Below, in pieces: positions 34,413 through 42,761 of a stretch of 64,000 nt of DNA. The position numbers and the translations under genes were made by a program. Under the pieces are notes generated by a model that made no database searches, was not told where the DNA came from, and was given only the letters and a program-made list of their open reading frames with translations. The stretch is from positions 1,612,001 through 1,676,000 of the forward strand of contig NZ_JAAMPA010000001.1 of NCBI RefSeq assembly GCF_011758655.1, written 5' to 3'. Within the stretch, counting starts at the first letter, position 1; each line of letters begins with the position of its first letter. This DNA comes from Modestobacter marinus (lineage in GTDB: Bacteria; Actinomycetota; Actinomycetes; Mycobacteriales; Geodermatophilaceae).

Positions 34413-34508
34413 CCAGCGGTGATCAGGTCACCTGATCACCGACTGGCCTACCGCACCAACGTTGGTGCAGGGGGACAGTCTTCGATCAGGGGACCTGATC
34501 ACCGCTGG
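34413..34508. repeat. Intergenic palindromic repeat, family R1 copy 2
   Basis: GGTGATCAGGT/ACCTGATCACC form a 23-base palindrome at 34418-34440; GCACCAACGTTGGTGC (34453-34468) is a perfect 16-base palindrome; and outer arms CCAGCGGTGATCAGG (34413-34427) and CCTGATCACCGCTGG (34494-34508) pair perfectly over the whole unit. It matches the unit at 10915-10998 and, as there, lies between convergent genes. Confidence 0.75.
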
Positions 34509-34510
34509 GC

Positions 34511-35101
34511 TCACTCGTGGATGCGGCGGCCCTCCACGAGCAGCTGCACGCAGGCGGCGATCCGCTTGGCCCAGGTCTGCGGGGTCGCCGCGGTGTGCAC
34601 CCGCCACAGGACGGCGTACCGGTTGGCCCCGTCGAGCCCGGCGAAGGCTTCCTGGGCCGCCGGCTCGGCGGCCAGTGCGGCGACCAGGTCGTCGGGCACG
34701 GTGATCGTGGCGGGCCCGGCGTAGGCGCGGTCCCACCGGCCGTCGGCCTGCGCGGCCTCGACCGCGGCGAGCCCCGCCGGGCGCATCCGGCCCTCGTCGA
34801 CCAGCCGGGCCACGGTCTGCACGTTCTTCTGCGACCAGACGCTCTTCGGTCGCCGCGGGGTGTAGCGGACGGTGAACCAGTCGTCGTCCACCCGGTTGGC
34901 CCGACCGTCGATCCAGCCGTGGCACAGCGCCACCTCCACCGCCTCGCCGGCGGTCAGCGACGGGATGCCGGCCGACTTCTTGGCGATCTTCAGGAAGAGC
35001 CCCGGTGCCCGGTCGCGCTCGGCGGCCAGCCAGGCGTCGAAGTCCGCGGCGGTGGCGAAGGTCCGGGTCTCGAACGTGCTCTCGTCGGCCACGCCGGTCA
35101 T
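34511..35101 (-). CDS. YdeI/OmpD-associated family protein
   Basis: A 196-residue cytoplasmic protein of the YdeI/OmpD (DUF1801-related) family. Characteristic blocks are FDAWLAAERDRAPGLFLKIAKK, AVEVALCHGWIDGRANRVDDDWFTVRYTPRRPKSVWSQKN and the closing AKRIAACVQLLVEGRRIHE. The role is not established; relatives are upregulated with stress or bind unusual ligands. ATG 35101 gives the family's normal N-terminus; the frame stays open upstream but without conserved residues. It is divergent from the histidine phosphatase gene. Confidence 0.85.
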   Translation of the reverse strand: MTGVADESTFETRTFATAADFDAWLAAERDRAPGLFLKIAKKSAGIPSLTAGEAVEVALCHGWIDGRANRVDDDWFTVRYTPRRPKSVWSQKNVQTVARLVDEGRMRPAGLAAVEAAQADGRWDRAYAGPATITVPDDLVAALAAEPAAQEAFAGLDGANRYAVLWRVHTAATPQTWAKRIAACVQLLVEGRRIHE

Positions 35102-35223
35102 CGTCCGCAGCTGCGTCCGCGCCGTCCAGGGGGCCGGGCGTCCGGTTTGTCCGGGCAGCCGGTCGGCTACCGCAGGGCGGACGGCGCTCAGCAGGGGCTC
35201 CGCGACGACGGACGGGACGACCG

Positions 35224-35979
35224 ATGGCACGGGCACCTGGTCCCACCGCCCTGTGGGTGGTGCGACACGGCGAGAGCGTGGGCAACCTGGCCGACGCGCA
35301 CGCGCACGAGACCGGCTCGGGCCGGCTGGAGCTCGACGTCCGCGACCCCGACGTCCCGCTGTCGGAGACCGGCGAGCGGCAGGCCGACGCCCTGGGCACC
35401 TGGCTGGCGGGGCTCCCTGAGGACGAGCGCCCCACCACGGTGCTGAGCTCGCCGTTCAGCCGCGCGGCCGAGACCGCGCGGCGCGCGGTGGCGGCCAGCG
35501 GGCTGGACCTGACCATCCGCCACGACGAGCGGCTGCGGGAACGGGACTTCGGCGTCTTCGACGGCATGACCCGTGACGGCATCCGCGCCGAGCACCCCGA
35601 GGAGGCGGGCCGGCGCGAGCTGCTCGGCAAGTTCTACTACCGGCCCCCGGGCGGGGAGAGCTGGGCCGACGTCGCCCTCCGGGTGCGCAGCCTGCTGGCC
35701 ACCGAGGCGCTGCGGCACGACGGCGAGCGGTTGCTCTGCGTCTCGCACCAGGCCGTGATCATGGTCTTCCGGTACGTGCTGGAGGAGCTCTCCGAGCAGC
35801 AGCTGCTGGACATCGACCGGGCCGAGCAGGTCGCCAACACGTCGGTGACCCGCTACGAGTCGGCCGACGGCGGGATGTTCCAGCTCGCCGGCTTCAACGG
35901 TGTCGACCACCTGGACGACGCCGACCGGGCCGACGGGGCCCCCGTGACCGAGGAGACCGATGTCCCGACCCCGGCCTGA
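35224..35979 (+). CDS. Histidine phosphatase family protein
   Basis: A 251-residue phosphoglycerate-mutase-like phosphatase. The phosphorylated histidine is in VVRHGESVGN, with Arg in SSPFSRAAETARRA, the acid in RERDFGVFDGMT and the second histidine in CVSHQAVIM. Length and the FDG motif place it nearer broad-specificity phosphatases than glycolytic mutase. ATG 35224 follows GGGA. It overlaps the next gene by 20 bases, so it is co-translated with the NAD(P)HX dehydratase; a role in metabolite cleaning is possible but inferred. Confidence 0.85.
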   Translation: MARAPGPTALWVVRHGESVGNLADAHAHETGSGRLELDVRDPDVPLSETGERQADALGTWLAGLPEDERPTTVLSSPFSRAAETARRAVAASGLDLTIRHDERLRERDFGVFDGMTRDGIRAEHPEEAGRRELLGKFYYRPPGGESWADVALRVRSLLATEALRHDGERLLCVSHQAVIMVFRYVLEELSEQQLLDIDRAEQVANTSVTRYESADGGMFQLAGFNGVDHLDDADRADGAPVTEETDVPTPA

Positions 35980-36850
35980 GCACACCCTGGTCAGCCCGCA
36001 GGTGCTGCGCGACTGGCGACTGCCCGAGCCGACCGGCGGCAAGGAGGCCCGCGGCTCGATCCTGGTCGTCGGCGGGAGCACCGAGACCGTGGGCGCCGTC
36101 CTGCTGGCGGCCGAGGCCGCGCTGCGCTCCGGGGCCGGGAAGCTCCAGGTCGTCGTGCCCTCCAAGGTCGCGCCGCACGTCTCCATCTCGCTGCCCGAGG
36201 CGCTGGTCAGGGGCGTGCCGTCCACCGAGGCCGGTGCCATCCAGGGCTCCTCGGCGGAGCTGTTCCTCGACCTCGCCCAGCAGGCCTCGGCCGTGCTGAT
36301 CGGGCCGGGCATGGCCGACGAGCCCGAGACCCGGCGCCTGGTCGAGCAGCTGCTGCCCGAGCTCGAAGGCCCGGTCGCGCTGGACGCGCTCGGGCTGGCC
36401 GCCGTCACCGCCGACCCGGCCTGCCTGGGCCACCTGGGCGGCAACGTGGTGCTCACCCCGAACCCGACCGAGCTGGCGATCGCGTTGCACGCGGACCAGG
36501 AGGAGTTGGCGGACGACCCGGCGGGTGCGGCCCGACGGCTGGCCGAGCAGACCGCGGCCGTCGTGGGCCTGGGCGGGGCGACCAGCTGGATCGCCACCCC
36601 CGACGGCCGGCTCTGGGCCGACGAGAGCGGCGGCGCCGGGCTCGGGGTGTCCGGATCCGGTGACGTGCGCGCCGGGATCGTGGCCGGGCTGCTGGCCCGT
36701 GGGGCGGAGCCGGCCCAGGCCGCCGTCTGGGCCGCCCACCTGCACGGCCGCGCCGGTGAGCGGCTGGCCGCCACCGTGGGCCGGCTGGGCTTCCTGGCCC
36801 GGGAGCTGCCGCCGGAGATCCCCCGGGTGATGGCCGAGGTGGACCTCTGA
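35960..36850 (+). CDS. nnrD: ADP-dependent (S)-NAD(P)H-hydrate dehydratase
   Basis: A 296-residue ribokinase-fold enzyme that repairs hydrated NADH or NADPH using ADP. Marks are GSILVVGGSTETVGAVLLAAEAALRSGAGK, VLIGPGMADEPET, VVLTPNPTELA and the catalytic GVSGSGDVRAGIVAGLLARG. The usual N-terminal epimerase domain (NnrE/YjeF_N) is absent, so this is the stand-alone dehydratase form. ATG 35960 follows GAGGAG and overlaps the phosphatase gene by 20 bases. Confidence 0.88.
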   Translation: MSRPRPEHTLVSPQVLRDWRLPEPTGGKEARGSILVVGGSTETVGAVLLAAEAALRSGAGKLQVVVPSKVAPHVSISLPEALVRGVPSTEAGAIQGSSAELFLDLAQQASAVLIGPGMADEPETRRLVEQLLPELEGPVALDALGLAAVTADPACLGHLGGNVVLTPNPTELAIALHADQEELADDPAGAARRLAEQTAAVVGLGGATSWIATPDGRLWADESGGAGLGVSGSGDVRAGIVAGLLARGAEPAQAAVWAAHLHGRAGERLAATVGRLGFLARELPPEIPRVMAEVDL

Positions 36851-36864
36851 CCAGCGTGCGGGCC

Positions 36865-36946
36865 CTCCTCGCCGAGTGGGGCGCCGGCGACCGGGTGTGA
36901 TCTGCTGCCCGCACCAGCGGGAACCGCCCGCCCCCTCGGCGAGGAG
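36865..36946 (+). promoter_or_regulatory. Inverted repeat whose right arm contains the gamma-carbonic anhydrase ribosome-binding site
   Basis: CTCCTCGCCGAG (36865-36876) pairs perfectly with CTCGGCGAGGAG (36935-36946). The right arm carries GAGGAG, the only ribosome-binding site for the GTG at 36956, so RNA pairing would hide it. The 58-base interior could allow switching. Confidence 0.45.
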
Positions 36947-36955
36947 CACAGCAAC

Positions 36956-37495
36956 GTGGCTGACCACTACATCGGTGAACTGGACTTCGGCGCGCCGGAG
37001 ATCGACGAGCAGGCGTTCGTCGCCCCGACGGCGGTCGTCGTCGGAAAGGTGACCATGGGCCCGCGCGCCAGCATCTGGTACGGCGCGATCGCCCGGGCCG
37101 ACTCGGAGGTCATCGAGATCGGTGCGGACTCCAACGTCCAGGACGGGTCGACGCTGCACAGCGACCCCGGGCACCCGCTGGTGATCGGCCGCGGCGTGAC
37201 CGTCGGCCACAACGTCGTGCTGCACGGCGCCCGGGTCGACGACGACGTGCTGGTGGGCATGGGCAGCACCGTGCTCAACGGCGCGCACATCGGCTCCGGC
37301 TCGATCGTCGCCGCCGGCGCGGTGGTCATGCAGGGCGCGCAGATCCCGCCGAACTCCCTGGTCGCCGGGGTGCCGGCCAAGGTGCGGCGGGAGACGACCG
37401 AGGACGACCGCGCGGCGATCGCGCTGAACGCGAAGAGCTACACCGACCGGCTCGACCAGCACCGCGCCGTCCGCCGGGTGCAGCAGGCGGGCTGA
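36956..37495 (+). CDS. Gamma-carbonic anhydrase-like hexapeptide-repeat protein
   Basis: A 179-residue left-handed beta-helix protein. Hexapeptide turns run from VAPTAVVVGKVTMGPRASIW to SIVAAGAVVMQGAQIPPNSLVAGVPAKV, with metal histidines visible in STLHSDPGHP and VGHNVVLHGA, as in Cam/PaaY/CaiE trimers. These bind zinc or iron; many lack measured carbonic anhydrase activity. GTG 36956 follows GAGGAG, which lies in a possible sequestering stem. Downstream gene starts 4 bases after the stop. Confidence 0.87.
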   Translation: MADHYIGELDFGAPEIDEQAFVAPTAVVVGKVTMGPRASIWYGAIARADSEVIEIGADSNVQDGSTLHSDPGHPLVIGRGVTVGHNVVLHGARVDDDVLVGMGSTVLNGAHIGSGSIVAAGAVVMQGAQIPPNSLVAGVPAKVRRETTEDDRAAIALNAKSYTDRLDQHRAVRRVQQAG

Positions 37496-37499
37496 GCGG

Positions 37500-37997
37500 A
37501 TGAGCGCCGAGGAGCTGCGCAGTCGCGTCTCCTGGACCGTCGACGACACCTCAGCGGCCCGGCGGGCCGGCCGGTTCCTGGGCGGGGTCGTCCACCTGGT
37601 CTCCGCGCTGGCGACCCTGGGCGCGGACGCCGGGATCGGGGCTCGTCGACCCGGGTGGACGCTGCCGGCCGACCCGGACGACTACCTGGACCTCGGTCCG
37701 CTGACGCTGCGGATGCCGGAGTCCGGTGCCGCCGAGCCGGTGCAGGCGACGCAGACGGGCGTCTGGGGGACCCCGCAGGGGCGGCCGCCGCGACGGCTGC
37801 CGGTGCAGGCGTGGCGGGTGGTGGCGGCGGTGCCGGGCACCGGCTCGCGCTCGCCCCGCCACCCGGAGGCGGAGTGGACGCTGACCGTCAGCGACGGGAC
37901 GGCGCACGGGTCGCTGACCGGCGCGTGGCTGGCGCTGGCCTGGATCGGGCACCTGGCCGGCTGGTCCGAGCCGACGGCGTCGCCGGGGAGTGCATGA
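37500..37997 (+). CDS. Hypothetical protein upstream of a sigma-like gene
   Basis: A 165-residue protein I do not recognise. It has one short hydrophobic stretch (RFLGGVVHLVSALATLGADAG) and a beta-rich C-terminus (QAWRVVAAVPGTG, WTLTVSDGTAHGSLTGAWLALAWIGHL). ATG 37500 is four bases after the previous stop. Its TGA overlaps the ATG of the sigma-like gene, so the two products are probably made together and may interact. Confidence 0.6.
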   Translation: MSAEELRSRVSWTVDDTSAARRAGRFLGGVVHLVSALATLGADAGIGARRPGWTLPADPDDYLDLGPLTLRMPESGAAEPVQATQTGVWGTPQGRPPRRLPVQAWRVVAAVPGTGSRSPRHPEAEWTLTVSDGTAHGSLTGAWLALAWIGHLAGWSEPTASPGSA

Positions 37998-38662
37998 CCG
38001 CTGGGTCGTTCGAGGAGTTCGTCGCCGCCGAGTCGGCGGTGGCCCTCCGGCTGGCCCACCTGCTGACCGGTGACCAGCGCGCGGCCGGTGACCTGCTGCT
38101 GGAGGCGCTGATCGCCGTCCACCGCCGCTGGGACCGGCTCGCCGATCGCCAGGAGGCGAGCGCCGCCGTCCGGCGGGAGCTGGTGGACGCCCACGTGGGC
38201 CGGCGGTGGAGCCGGGTCGGTGAGGTGCTCGCCGGCTCCCCGCTGCTGGCGTCCACCGCCGGCGTCCCCGGCTTCGCCCCGGCCCACCCGGACCCGGTTC
38301 CGCCGGACGCGACGGCGGCCGCGCTGGCCCGGCTGCCCCCGCGACAGCGCGCTGCTCTCGTGCTCCGGTACGGCGCCGACCTGCCGGAGGAGGCGGCCGC
38401 CGACGCGCTCGGCGCCCCGGTCGCCGACGTCCGGGCGCTCGTCGACGGCGGGCTCGGCCGGCTGGCGGAGCTCCTCGAGGCGGACCGCGCCACCGTGGTG
38501 GCCCGGGTGCGGGACCTCGCCGCGCGGGCCCCCGCCGACCCCGGCGACGTCCACGGCCGGGTGCTGGACGGCGAGCGGTCGCAGCGCCGGCACCGGGCCG
38601 GGCTGCTCGCCCTGGCGGGGTTCGTCGTCCTCGTCGCCCTGCTGGTGCTGCTCAGCGGGTGA
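37994..38662 (+). CDS. Sigma-70-like (SigE-family) protein with C-terminal transmembrane helix
   Basis: A 222-residue protein. Residues 5-75 resemble sigma region 2 of the SigE/SigK-like actinobacterial group (FEEFVAAESAVALRLAHLLTGDQRAAGDLLLEALIAVHRRW), and residues ~110-150 a region 4 helix-turn-helix (LARLPPRQRAALVLRYGADLPEEAAADALGAPVADVRALVDGGL). The DNA-contacting helix is less basic than usual. Then a linker and the hydrophobic tail LLALAGFVVLVALLVLLSG, a single C-terminal membrane helix. It overlaps the preceding gene (ATGA). No anti-sigma factor is seen nearby; the anchor itself may hold it inactive. Confidence 0.7.
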   Translation: MTAGSFEEFVAAESAVALRLAHLLTGDQRAAGDLLLEALIAVHRRWDRLADRQEASAAVRRELVDAHVGRRWSRVGEVLAGSPLLASTAGVPGFAPAHPDPVPPDATAAALARLPPRQRAALVLRYGADLPEEAAADALGAPVADVRALVDGGLGRLAELLEADRATVVARVRDLAARAPADPGDVHGRVLDGERSQRRHRAGLLALAGFVVLVALLVLLSG

Positions 38663-38680
38663 CGAGGGCCCGGCGGGGCC

Positions 38681-39787
38681 TCAGTTGCGGATCGAGGCCG
38701 TGAGCGGGCAGACGAACGGGTCTCTCTCGGCGAGACCGACCCGGTTCAGGTACTGGACGACGATCCGGTACGAGCCGACCAGCGACGTCTCGGTGTAGCT
38801 GATCCCGTGCTCGGCGCAGTGCGCGCGCACCATCGGCTGCACCTTCTTCAGGTTCGGCCGCGGCATGCTCGGGAAGAGGTGGTGCTCGATCTGGTAGTTC
38901 AGGCCGCCCATCATGAAGTCGGTGACCCGGCCGCCGCGGATGTTGCGCGACATGAGCACCTGGCGGCGGAGGAAGTCGACCTTGGCGTTCTTCGGGACGA
39001 TCGGCATGCCCTTGTGGTTGGGCGCGAACGAGCCACCCAGCAGCAGACCGAACACGGCCTGCTGGACCAGGATGAACGCCACGGCCAGCAGCGGCGGCAT
39101 GATCAGGAAGACTGCGGCGACGAACAGGCCGAGCCGGGCCGCGATGATCGCGATCTCCAGCCGGCGGTGCGGCATCGTCTTGTCCCGGACCAGGGTGGCC
39201 AGGCTGTTGGCGTGCAGGGCCGCGCCCTCGAAGCACAGCAGCGGGAAGAACGCCCAGCCCTGGTGCCGGGTCCACCAGCCGCGCAGGCCGGTCATTCGGT
39301 CCTCGGCGTCATCGGGCGTGAAGGCCAGCACCGCGGACTCGATGTCGGGGTCCTTGCCCATCTGGTTCGGGGCGTTGTGGTGCCGGTTGTGCTTCTGCAT
39401 CCACCAGCCGTAGCCGATGCCGGCGAAACCACAGGAGAGCACCCGGGCGTTCCACTCGTTCGCCCGGTGCGACCCAAAGGCCTGCCGGTGGGCGGTGTCG
39501 TGCCCCAGGAAGCCGAACTGGGTGCACACCAGGGAGAGGACGACGGCCAGGCCCAGCTGCCACCAGGAGTCGCCCAGCGCCACGATCGCCACCCACACCC
39601 CGGCGAAGGCGGCCACGGTCAGCGCGATCGACGCGACGTAGTACGGCCGGCGGCGGTTCAGCAGCCCGGCGTCCTTCACCTGCTGGGAGAGCGCGGCGTA
39701 GACGCTGACCTGACGCTCGCGGGGGCGCTCGGAGCGGGGCGCCCGGGCGGGGGGAGGCGTGGAGCCCTCCACGGTGGTGGCGGTCAT
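38681..39787 (-). CDS. Membrane fatty acid desaturase (acyl-lipid/DesA3-like)
   Basis: A 368-residue di-iron membrane desaturase. The three histidine boxes are HDTAHR, HNRHHNAPN and QIEHHLFPSMP, with helices WVAIVALG, LGLAVVLSLVC and LGLFVAAVFLIM between them. The Q in the third box and no cytochrome b5 domain suggest a front-end-like acyl-lipid desaturase fed by ferredoxin or a separate reductase, none of which is adjacent. Likely adjusts membrane fluidity. ATG 39787 follows AGAGAG. The 231-base upstream gap contains no gene. Confidence 0.85.
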   Translation of the reverse strand: MTATTVEGSTPPPARAPRSERPRERQVSVYAALSQQVKDAGLLNRRRPYYVASIALTVAAFAGVWVAIVALGDSWWQLGLAVVLSLVCTQFGFLGHDTAHRQAFGSHRANEWNARVLSCGFAGIGYGWWMQKHNRHHNAPNQMGKDPDIESAVLAFTPDDAEDRMTGLRGWWTRHQGWAFFPLLCFEGAALHANSLATLVRDKTMPHRRLEIAIIAARLGLFVAAVFLIMPPLLAVAFILVQQAVFGLLLGGSFAPNHKGMPIVPKNAKVDFLRRQVLMSRNIRGGRVTDFMMGGLNYQIEHHLFPSMPRPNLKKVQPMVRAHCAEHGISYTETSLVGSYRIVVQYLNRVGLAERDPFVCPLTASIRN

Positions 39788-40018
39788 CTGCTCTCTCAGA
39801 CTGGCCCCGGGCTGCTCCGGGTGTGCCGGGTGACCGGCGACGACAGGGGACCGCGCTACGTCTGGCTGGAGCACCGCGTGGTGCCGACGGTAGGCGACGG
39901 TGCAGACCTCTGCCACGCGGGTGGTACGCGCGGGTGACGCGTCGATCGGGGTGCGCGTCCGGGCGACGGCGATCCGGCGGCGGGTCCCGGCCGCCGTCCG
40001 GGGGGCACGGGGCAGGCT

Positions 40019-41053
40019 GTGCGGGTGCGCGCGCTGGTGTTCGAGGAGTTCGGTGGTCCGCTGACGGTCCGGGCGGTGCCCGACCCCACCCCGGACCGGG
40101 ACGGCGTCGTCGTCCGGGTCGGCGCCAGCGGGATCTGCCGCAGCGACTGGCACGGCTGGTCCGGCCACGACCCCGACGTCGTCCTGCCGCACGTGCCCGG
40201 CCACGAGCTGGCCGGCACCGTGGCCGCGGTCGGCGACCGGGTGCGCACCTGGGCGGTGGGTGACCGGGTCACCGTGCCGTTCGTCTGCGCCTGCGGGCAC
40301 TGCGGCCCCTGCCGGGACGGCGCCGGGCAGGTCTGCGCGAACCAGACCCAGCCCGGGTTCACGCACTGGGGCTCGCTGGCCGAGTGCGTCGCCCTGGACG
40401 CCGCCGACGTCAACCTGGTCGCCCTGCCCGACGGCATGCCGTTCGCCACCGCGGCCGGCCTGGGCTGCCGCTTCGCCACCGCGTTCCGGGCGGTCACCGG
40501 CGTCGGCCGGGTGCGGCCCGGGGAGTGGGTGGCGGTGCACGGCTGCGGGGGTGTCGGGCTGTCCGCGGTCCAGGTCGCGGTGGCCGCCGGTGCCCGGGTC
40601 GTCGCGGTCGACATCGCCCCCGGCGCCCTCGAGCTGGCCCGGGCCTGCGGCGCCGAGCACACGGTGGACGGCGCCGGCGACGTCCCCGGCGCGATCGCCG
40701 AGCTGACCGGCGGCGGGGCGCACGTCTCGCTGGACGCGCTCGGCGCCGCCGTCACCTGCCTGAACTCCATCGCCGGCCTGCGCCCGCGGGGGCGGCACGT
40801 CCAGGTCGGGCTGCTGCCGCCCGTGCTCGGCCGCCCGGAGATCCCGATGGAGCGGGTGATCGCCGGCGAGCTGGCCCTGCTGGGCAGCCACGGGATGGCG
40901 GCGGCCGACTACCCGGCGATGCTCTCGCTGATCACGGCCGGCCGGCTGCGCCCGGAGCTGCTGGTCACCCGCGAGCTCGGCCTGGACGACGCCGGCGCGG
41001 CGCTGGCCGCGGTGGGCCAGGAGCCGGGGATCGCCGTGGTCACGTCCTTCTGA
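40019..41053 (+). CDS. Zinc-dependent MDR-family alcohol dehydrogenase
   Basis: A 344-residue medium-chain dehydrogenase. Catalytic zinc ligands are in GICRSDWHGWSGH and PGHELAG; the structural zinc uses CACGHCGPCRDGAGQVC. The NAD-binding motif is VHGCGGVGLSAVQVAVAAG. Chain length and FGG early on suggest an aldehyde/alcohol dehydrogenase near the glutathione-independent group. GTG 40019 or GTG 40025 could start it; no ribosome-binding site stands out. Single gene; substrate unknown. Confidence 0.85.
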   Translation: MRVRALVFEEFGGPLTVRAVPDPTPDRDGVVVRVGASGICRSDWHGWSGHDPDVVLPHVPGHELAGTVAAVGDRVRTWAVGDRVTVPFVCACGHCGPCRDGAGQVCANQTQPGFTHWGSLAECVALDAADVNLVALPDGMPFATAAGLGCRFATAFRAVTGVGRVRPGEWVAVHGCGGVGLSAVQVAVAAGARVVAVDIAPGALELARACGAEHTVDGAGDVPGAIAELTGGGAHVSLDALGAAVTCLNSIAGLRPRGRHVQVGLLPPVLGRPEIPMERVIAGELALLGSHGMAAADYPAMLSLITAGRLRPELLVTRELGLDDAGAALAAVGQEPGIAVVTSF

Positions 41054-41057
41054 TCGG

Positions 41058-41624
41058 TCAGCCGGTCGGGTCCGCCGTCGGCGTCTCGTCCGCGGAGGTG
41101 GTCGGGGCGGGCTCCGTCGGCTCCTCGTCCTGCTCCGTCGTCTCGCTCGTCGGCGACGGGGTCCGGGTGGGCGTGGCGGTCCGGGTGGGCGTCGGGGTGG
41201 GGGCCGGCGCGCGGGTGGTGGTGCGGGACGGCGTGGTCACGGGCTCCTCGTCCTCCCCGTCCTCCGGCGGCACCTGGCTGGTCGGCGCGGGCGGTGCGGT
41301 CGTCGAGGGCGCGGTCGGCGTGGGGGTGTCCGTGAGCATGTCGCCGGGCAGCGCGGAGTTGGGCACGGGGACCGTCTCCCCGCTGGGCAGGACGACGTTC
41401 GTGGTGCCGCTGTCCGGGCTGGGCAGGAAGAGGTTGAGCACGAACAGCACCACGAAGAGGACCCCGAGCACCACGGTCGAGGTGCGGGCCCGCCCGATGT
41501 GCGCGGGCACCCGCTCCTGCCAGGTCGGTGTGCGCCGGGTCGCCGGTGCGGCCACCGCGGACGGCTGGTCGGGCGCGGCCTGCGGCAGCACCCTGTTGGG
41601 CTGGTCGTCCGACGACGTGCTCAT
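41058..41624 (-). CDS. Single-pass membrane protein with Pro/Thr-rich outer tail
   Basis: A 188-residue protein of unknown role: ~47 cytoplasmic residues, one helix (TSTVVLGVLFVVLFVLNLFLP), then a ~115-residue extracellular region made of Pro, Thr, Ser and Glu (PTPTAPSTTAPPAPT, PTPTPTRTATPTRTP), likely disordered and a target for O-mannosylation. ATG 41624 overlaps the MscS stop (ATGA), so it is made with the channel and may span or sense the cell wall around it. Confidence 0.65.
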   Translation of the reverse strand: MSTSSDDQPNRVLPQAAPDQPSAVAAPATRRTPTWQERVPAHIGRARTSTVVLGVLFVVLFVLNLFLPSPDSGTTNVVLPSGETVPVPNSALPGDMLTDTPTPTAPSTTAPPAPTSQVPPEDGEDEEPVTTPSRTTTRAPAPTPTPTRTATPTRTPSPTSETTEQDEEPTEPAPTTSADETPTADPTG

Positions 41625-42550
41625 GCGGCCCCTCCCGTGCGTGCCCGGTCCTCGGCCATCGCCTCGTCCTGGATGCTGACGCCGTCCTGCACGGCGGTGG
41701 CGCGCAGCGACACGCCCTCCCGGGACAGCGCCAGCGCCACGCGGGCCCGGAGGTCACGGCCGACGTCGAACTGCTTGCCCGGCAGCGTGCGGGCGACGAC
41801 CCGCAGGTTCACCTCGTCCAGCGCGAGGCTCTCCACGCCCATCACGGTGGGCGCGTCGAGCAGCAGCTTGTGCAGCCGTGGCGAGTCGTACGCCTGCTTG
41901 CCGACCTCCCGCAGCACCTCCTGGACCCGCGCGACGTCAGCTGTCGCCGGCACCGGCACGTCGACGACGGCCCGGGCCCAGTCGCGGGAGAGGTTGGTGA
42001 CCTTGACGATCTGGCCGTTCGGCACGATCACCACCTCGCCGTCGACCGAGCGCACCCGGGTGATCCGCAGGGTGACGTCCTCGACCGTCCCGGACGCCGG
42101 CTCCATCCCGCCGACCACCTGGATGGCGACGACGTCGCCGAAGCCGTACTGCCGCTCGGTGATCAGGAAGAAGCCGGCCAGCACGTCACCGACGACCCGC
42201 TGCGCGCCGAAGCCCAGACCGACGCCGAGCACGGTGGCCGGGGCGACCAGCCCGGTGACCGGCAGCCCCAGCCGGTCGAGGGCGAAGATGATCGCGATCG
42301 ACCAGATCAGCACGATCGCCGCCCAGGTCAGCACCTGGGTCAGCGAGTGCCGGTGCTTGGCCGCCTCGGAGCGCACCAGGGCGTCGGAGTCGGTCGCGGC
42401 GGCGTCGATCCGGTCGGTGATCCGGTTGCCCGCCCAGCTGACCAGCCGGGCCACCAGCAGGGCGCCCAGCACGATCAGCAGCGCGTCCAGGGCAGGTCCG
42501 CGGAGCCAGTAGAAGAAGTCGGTGACCGGGCCGGCGGCGAGCACGTTCAT
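41621..42550 (-). CDS. mscS: Small-conductance mechanosensitive channel, MscS family
   Basis: A 309-residue channel. Three helices are visible: LDALLIVLGALLVARLVSWAG, LTQVLTWAAIVLIWSIAIIFAL, and the pore helix GLVAPATVLGVGLGFGAQRVVGDVLAGFF, with the Gly/Ala pattern that lets MscS pack. The beta domain starts GDVVAIQVVGGMEPASGTVEDVTLRITRVRS. It opens under membrane tension to release solutes after an osmotic drop. The ~25-residue acidic C-terminus is short. Divergent from the BCCT carrier across 211 bases. Confidence 0.9.
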   Translation of the reverse strand: MNVLAAGPVTDFFYWLRGPALDALLIVLGALLVARLVSWAGNRITDRIDAAATDSDALVRSEAAKHRHSLTQVLTWAAIVLIWSIAIIFALDRLGLPVTGLVAPATVLGVGLGFGAQRVVGDVLAGFFLITERQYGFGDVVAIQVVGGMEPASGTVEDVTLRITRVRSVDGEVVIVPNGQIVKVTNLSRDWARAVVDVPVPATADVARVQEVLREVGKQAYDSPRLHKLLLDAPTVMGVESLALDEVNLRVVARTLPGKQFDVGRDLRARVALALSREGVSLRATAVQDGVSIQDEAMAEDRARTGGAA

Positions 42551-42732
42551 CGCCGTCCAGTGTGGCCTGTTCGCGCCTCCGGGGCGTGCCCGGGGGGATG
42601 CGGAACACAGGCGGCCGAGACGCGATCGTGATGGTGCTGGTTTGCGCTGTGCGGCACCGGTGCGTCACGGTGTCCGGTGGAGGCGGCGCCCCAGTCACGG
42701 GGCCGCCGCCCGACCTGTGCGCCGACCCGATT

Positions 42733-42754
42733 GGAGGGGCGCCCACCAGGCGCC
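42733..42754 (+). promoter_or_regulatory. Distant Shine-Dalgarno followed by GGCGCC hairpin before the BCCT start
   Basis: GGAGG (42733-42737) lies 24 bases from the GTG at 42762, too far for direct use. GGCGCC (42738-42743) and GGCGCC (42749-42754) can form a 6-bp stem with a 5-base loop; folding it would bring the effective spacing to about 7 bases. Confidence 0.35.
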
Positions 42755-42761
42755 ACACCAC

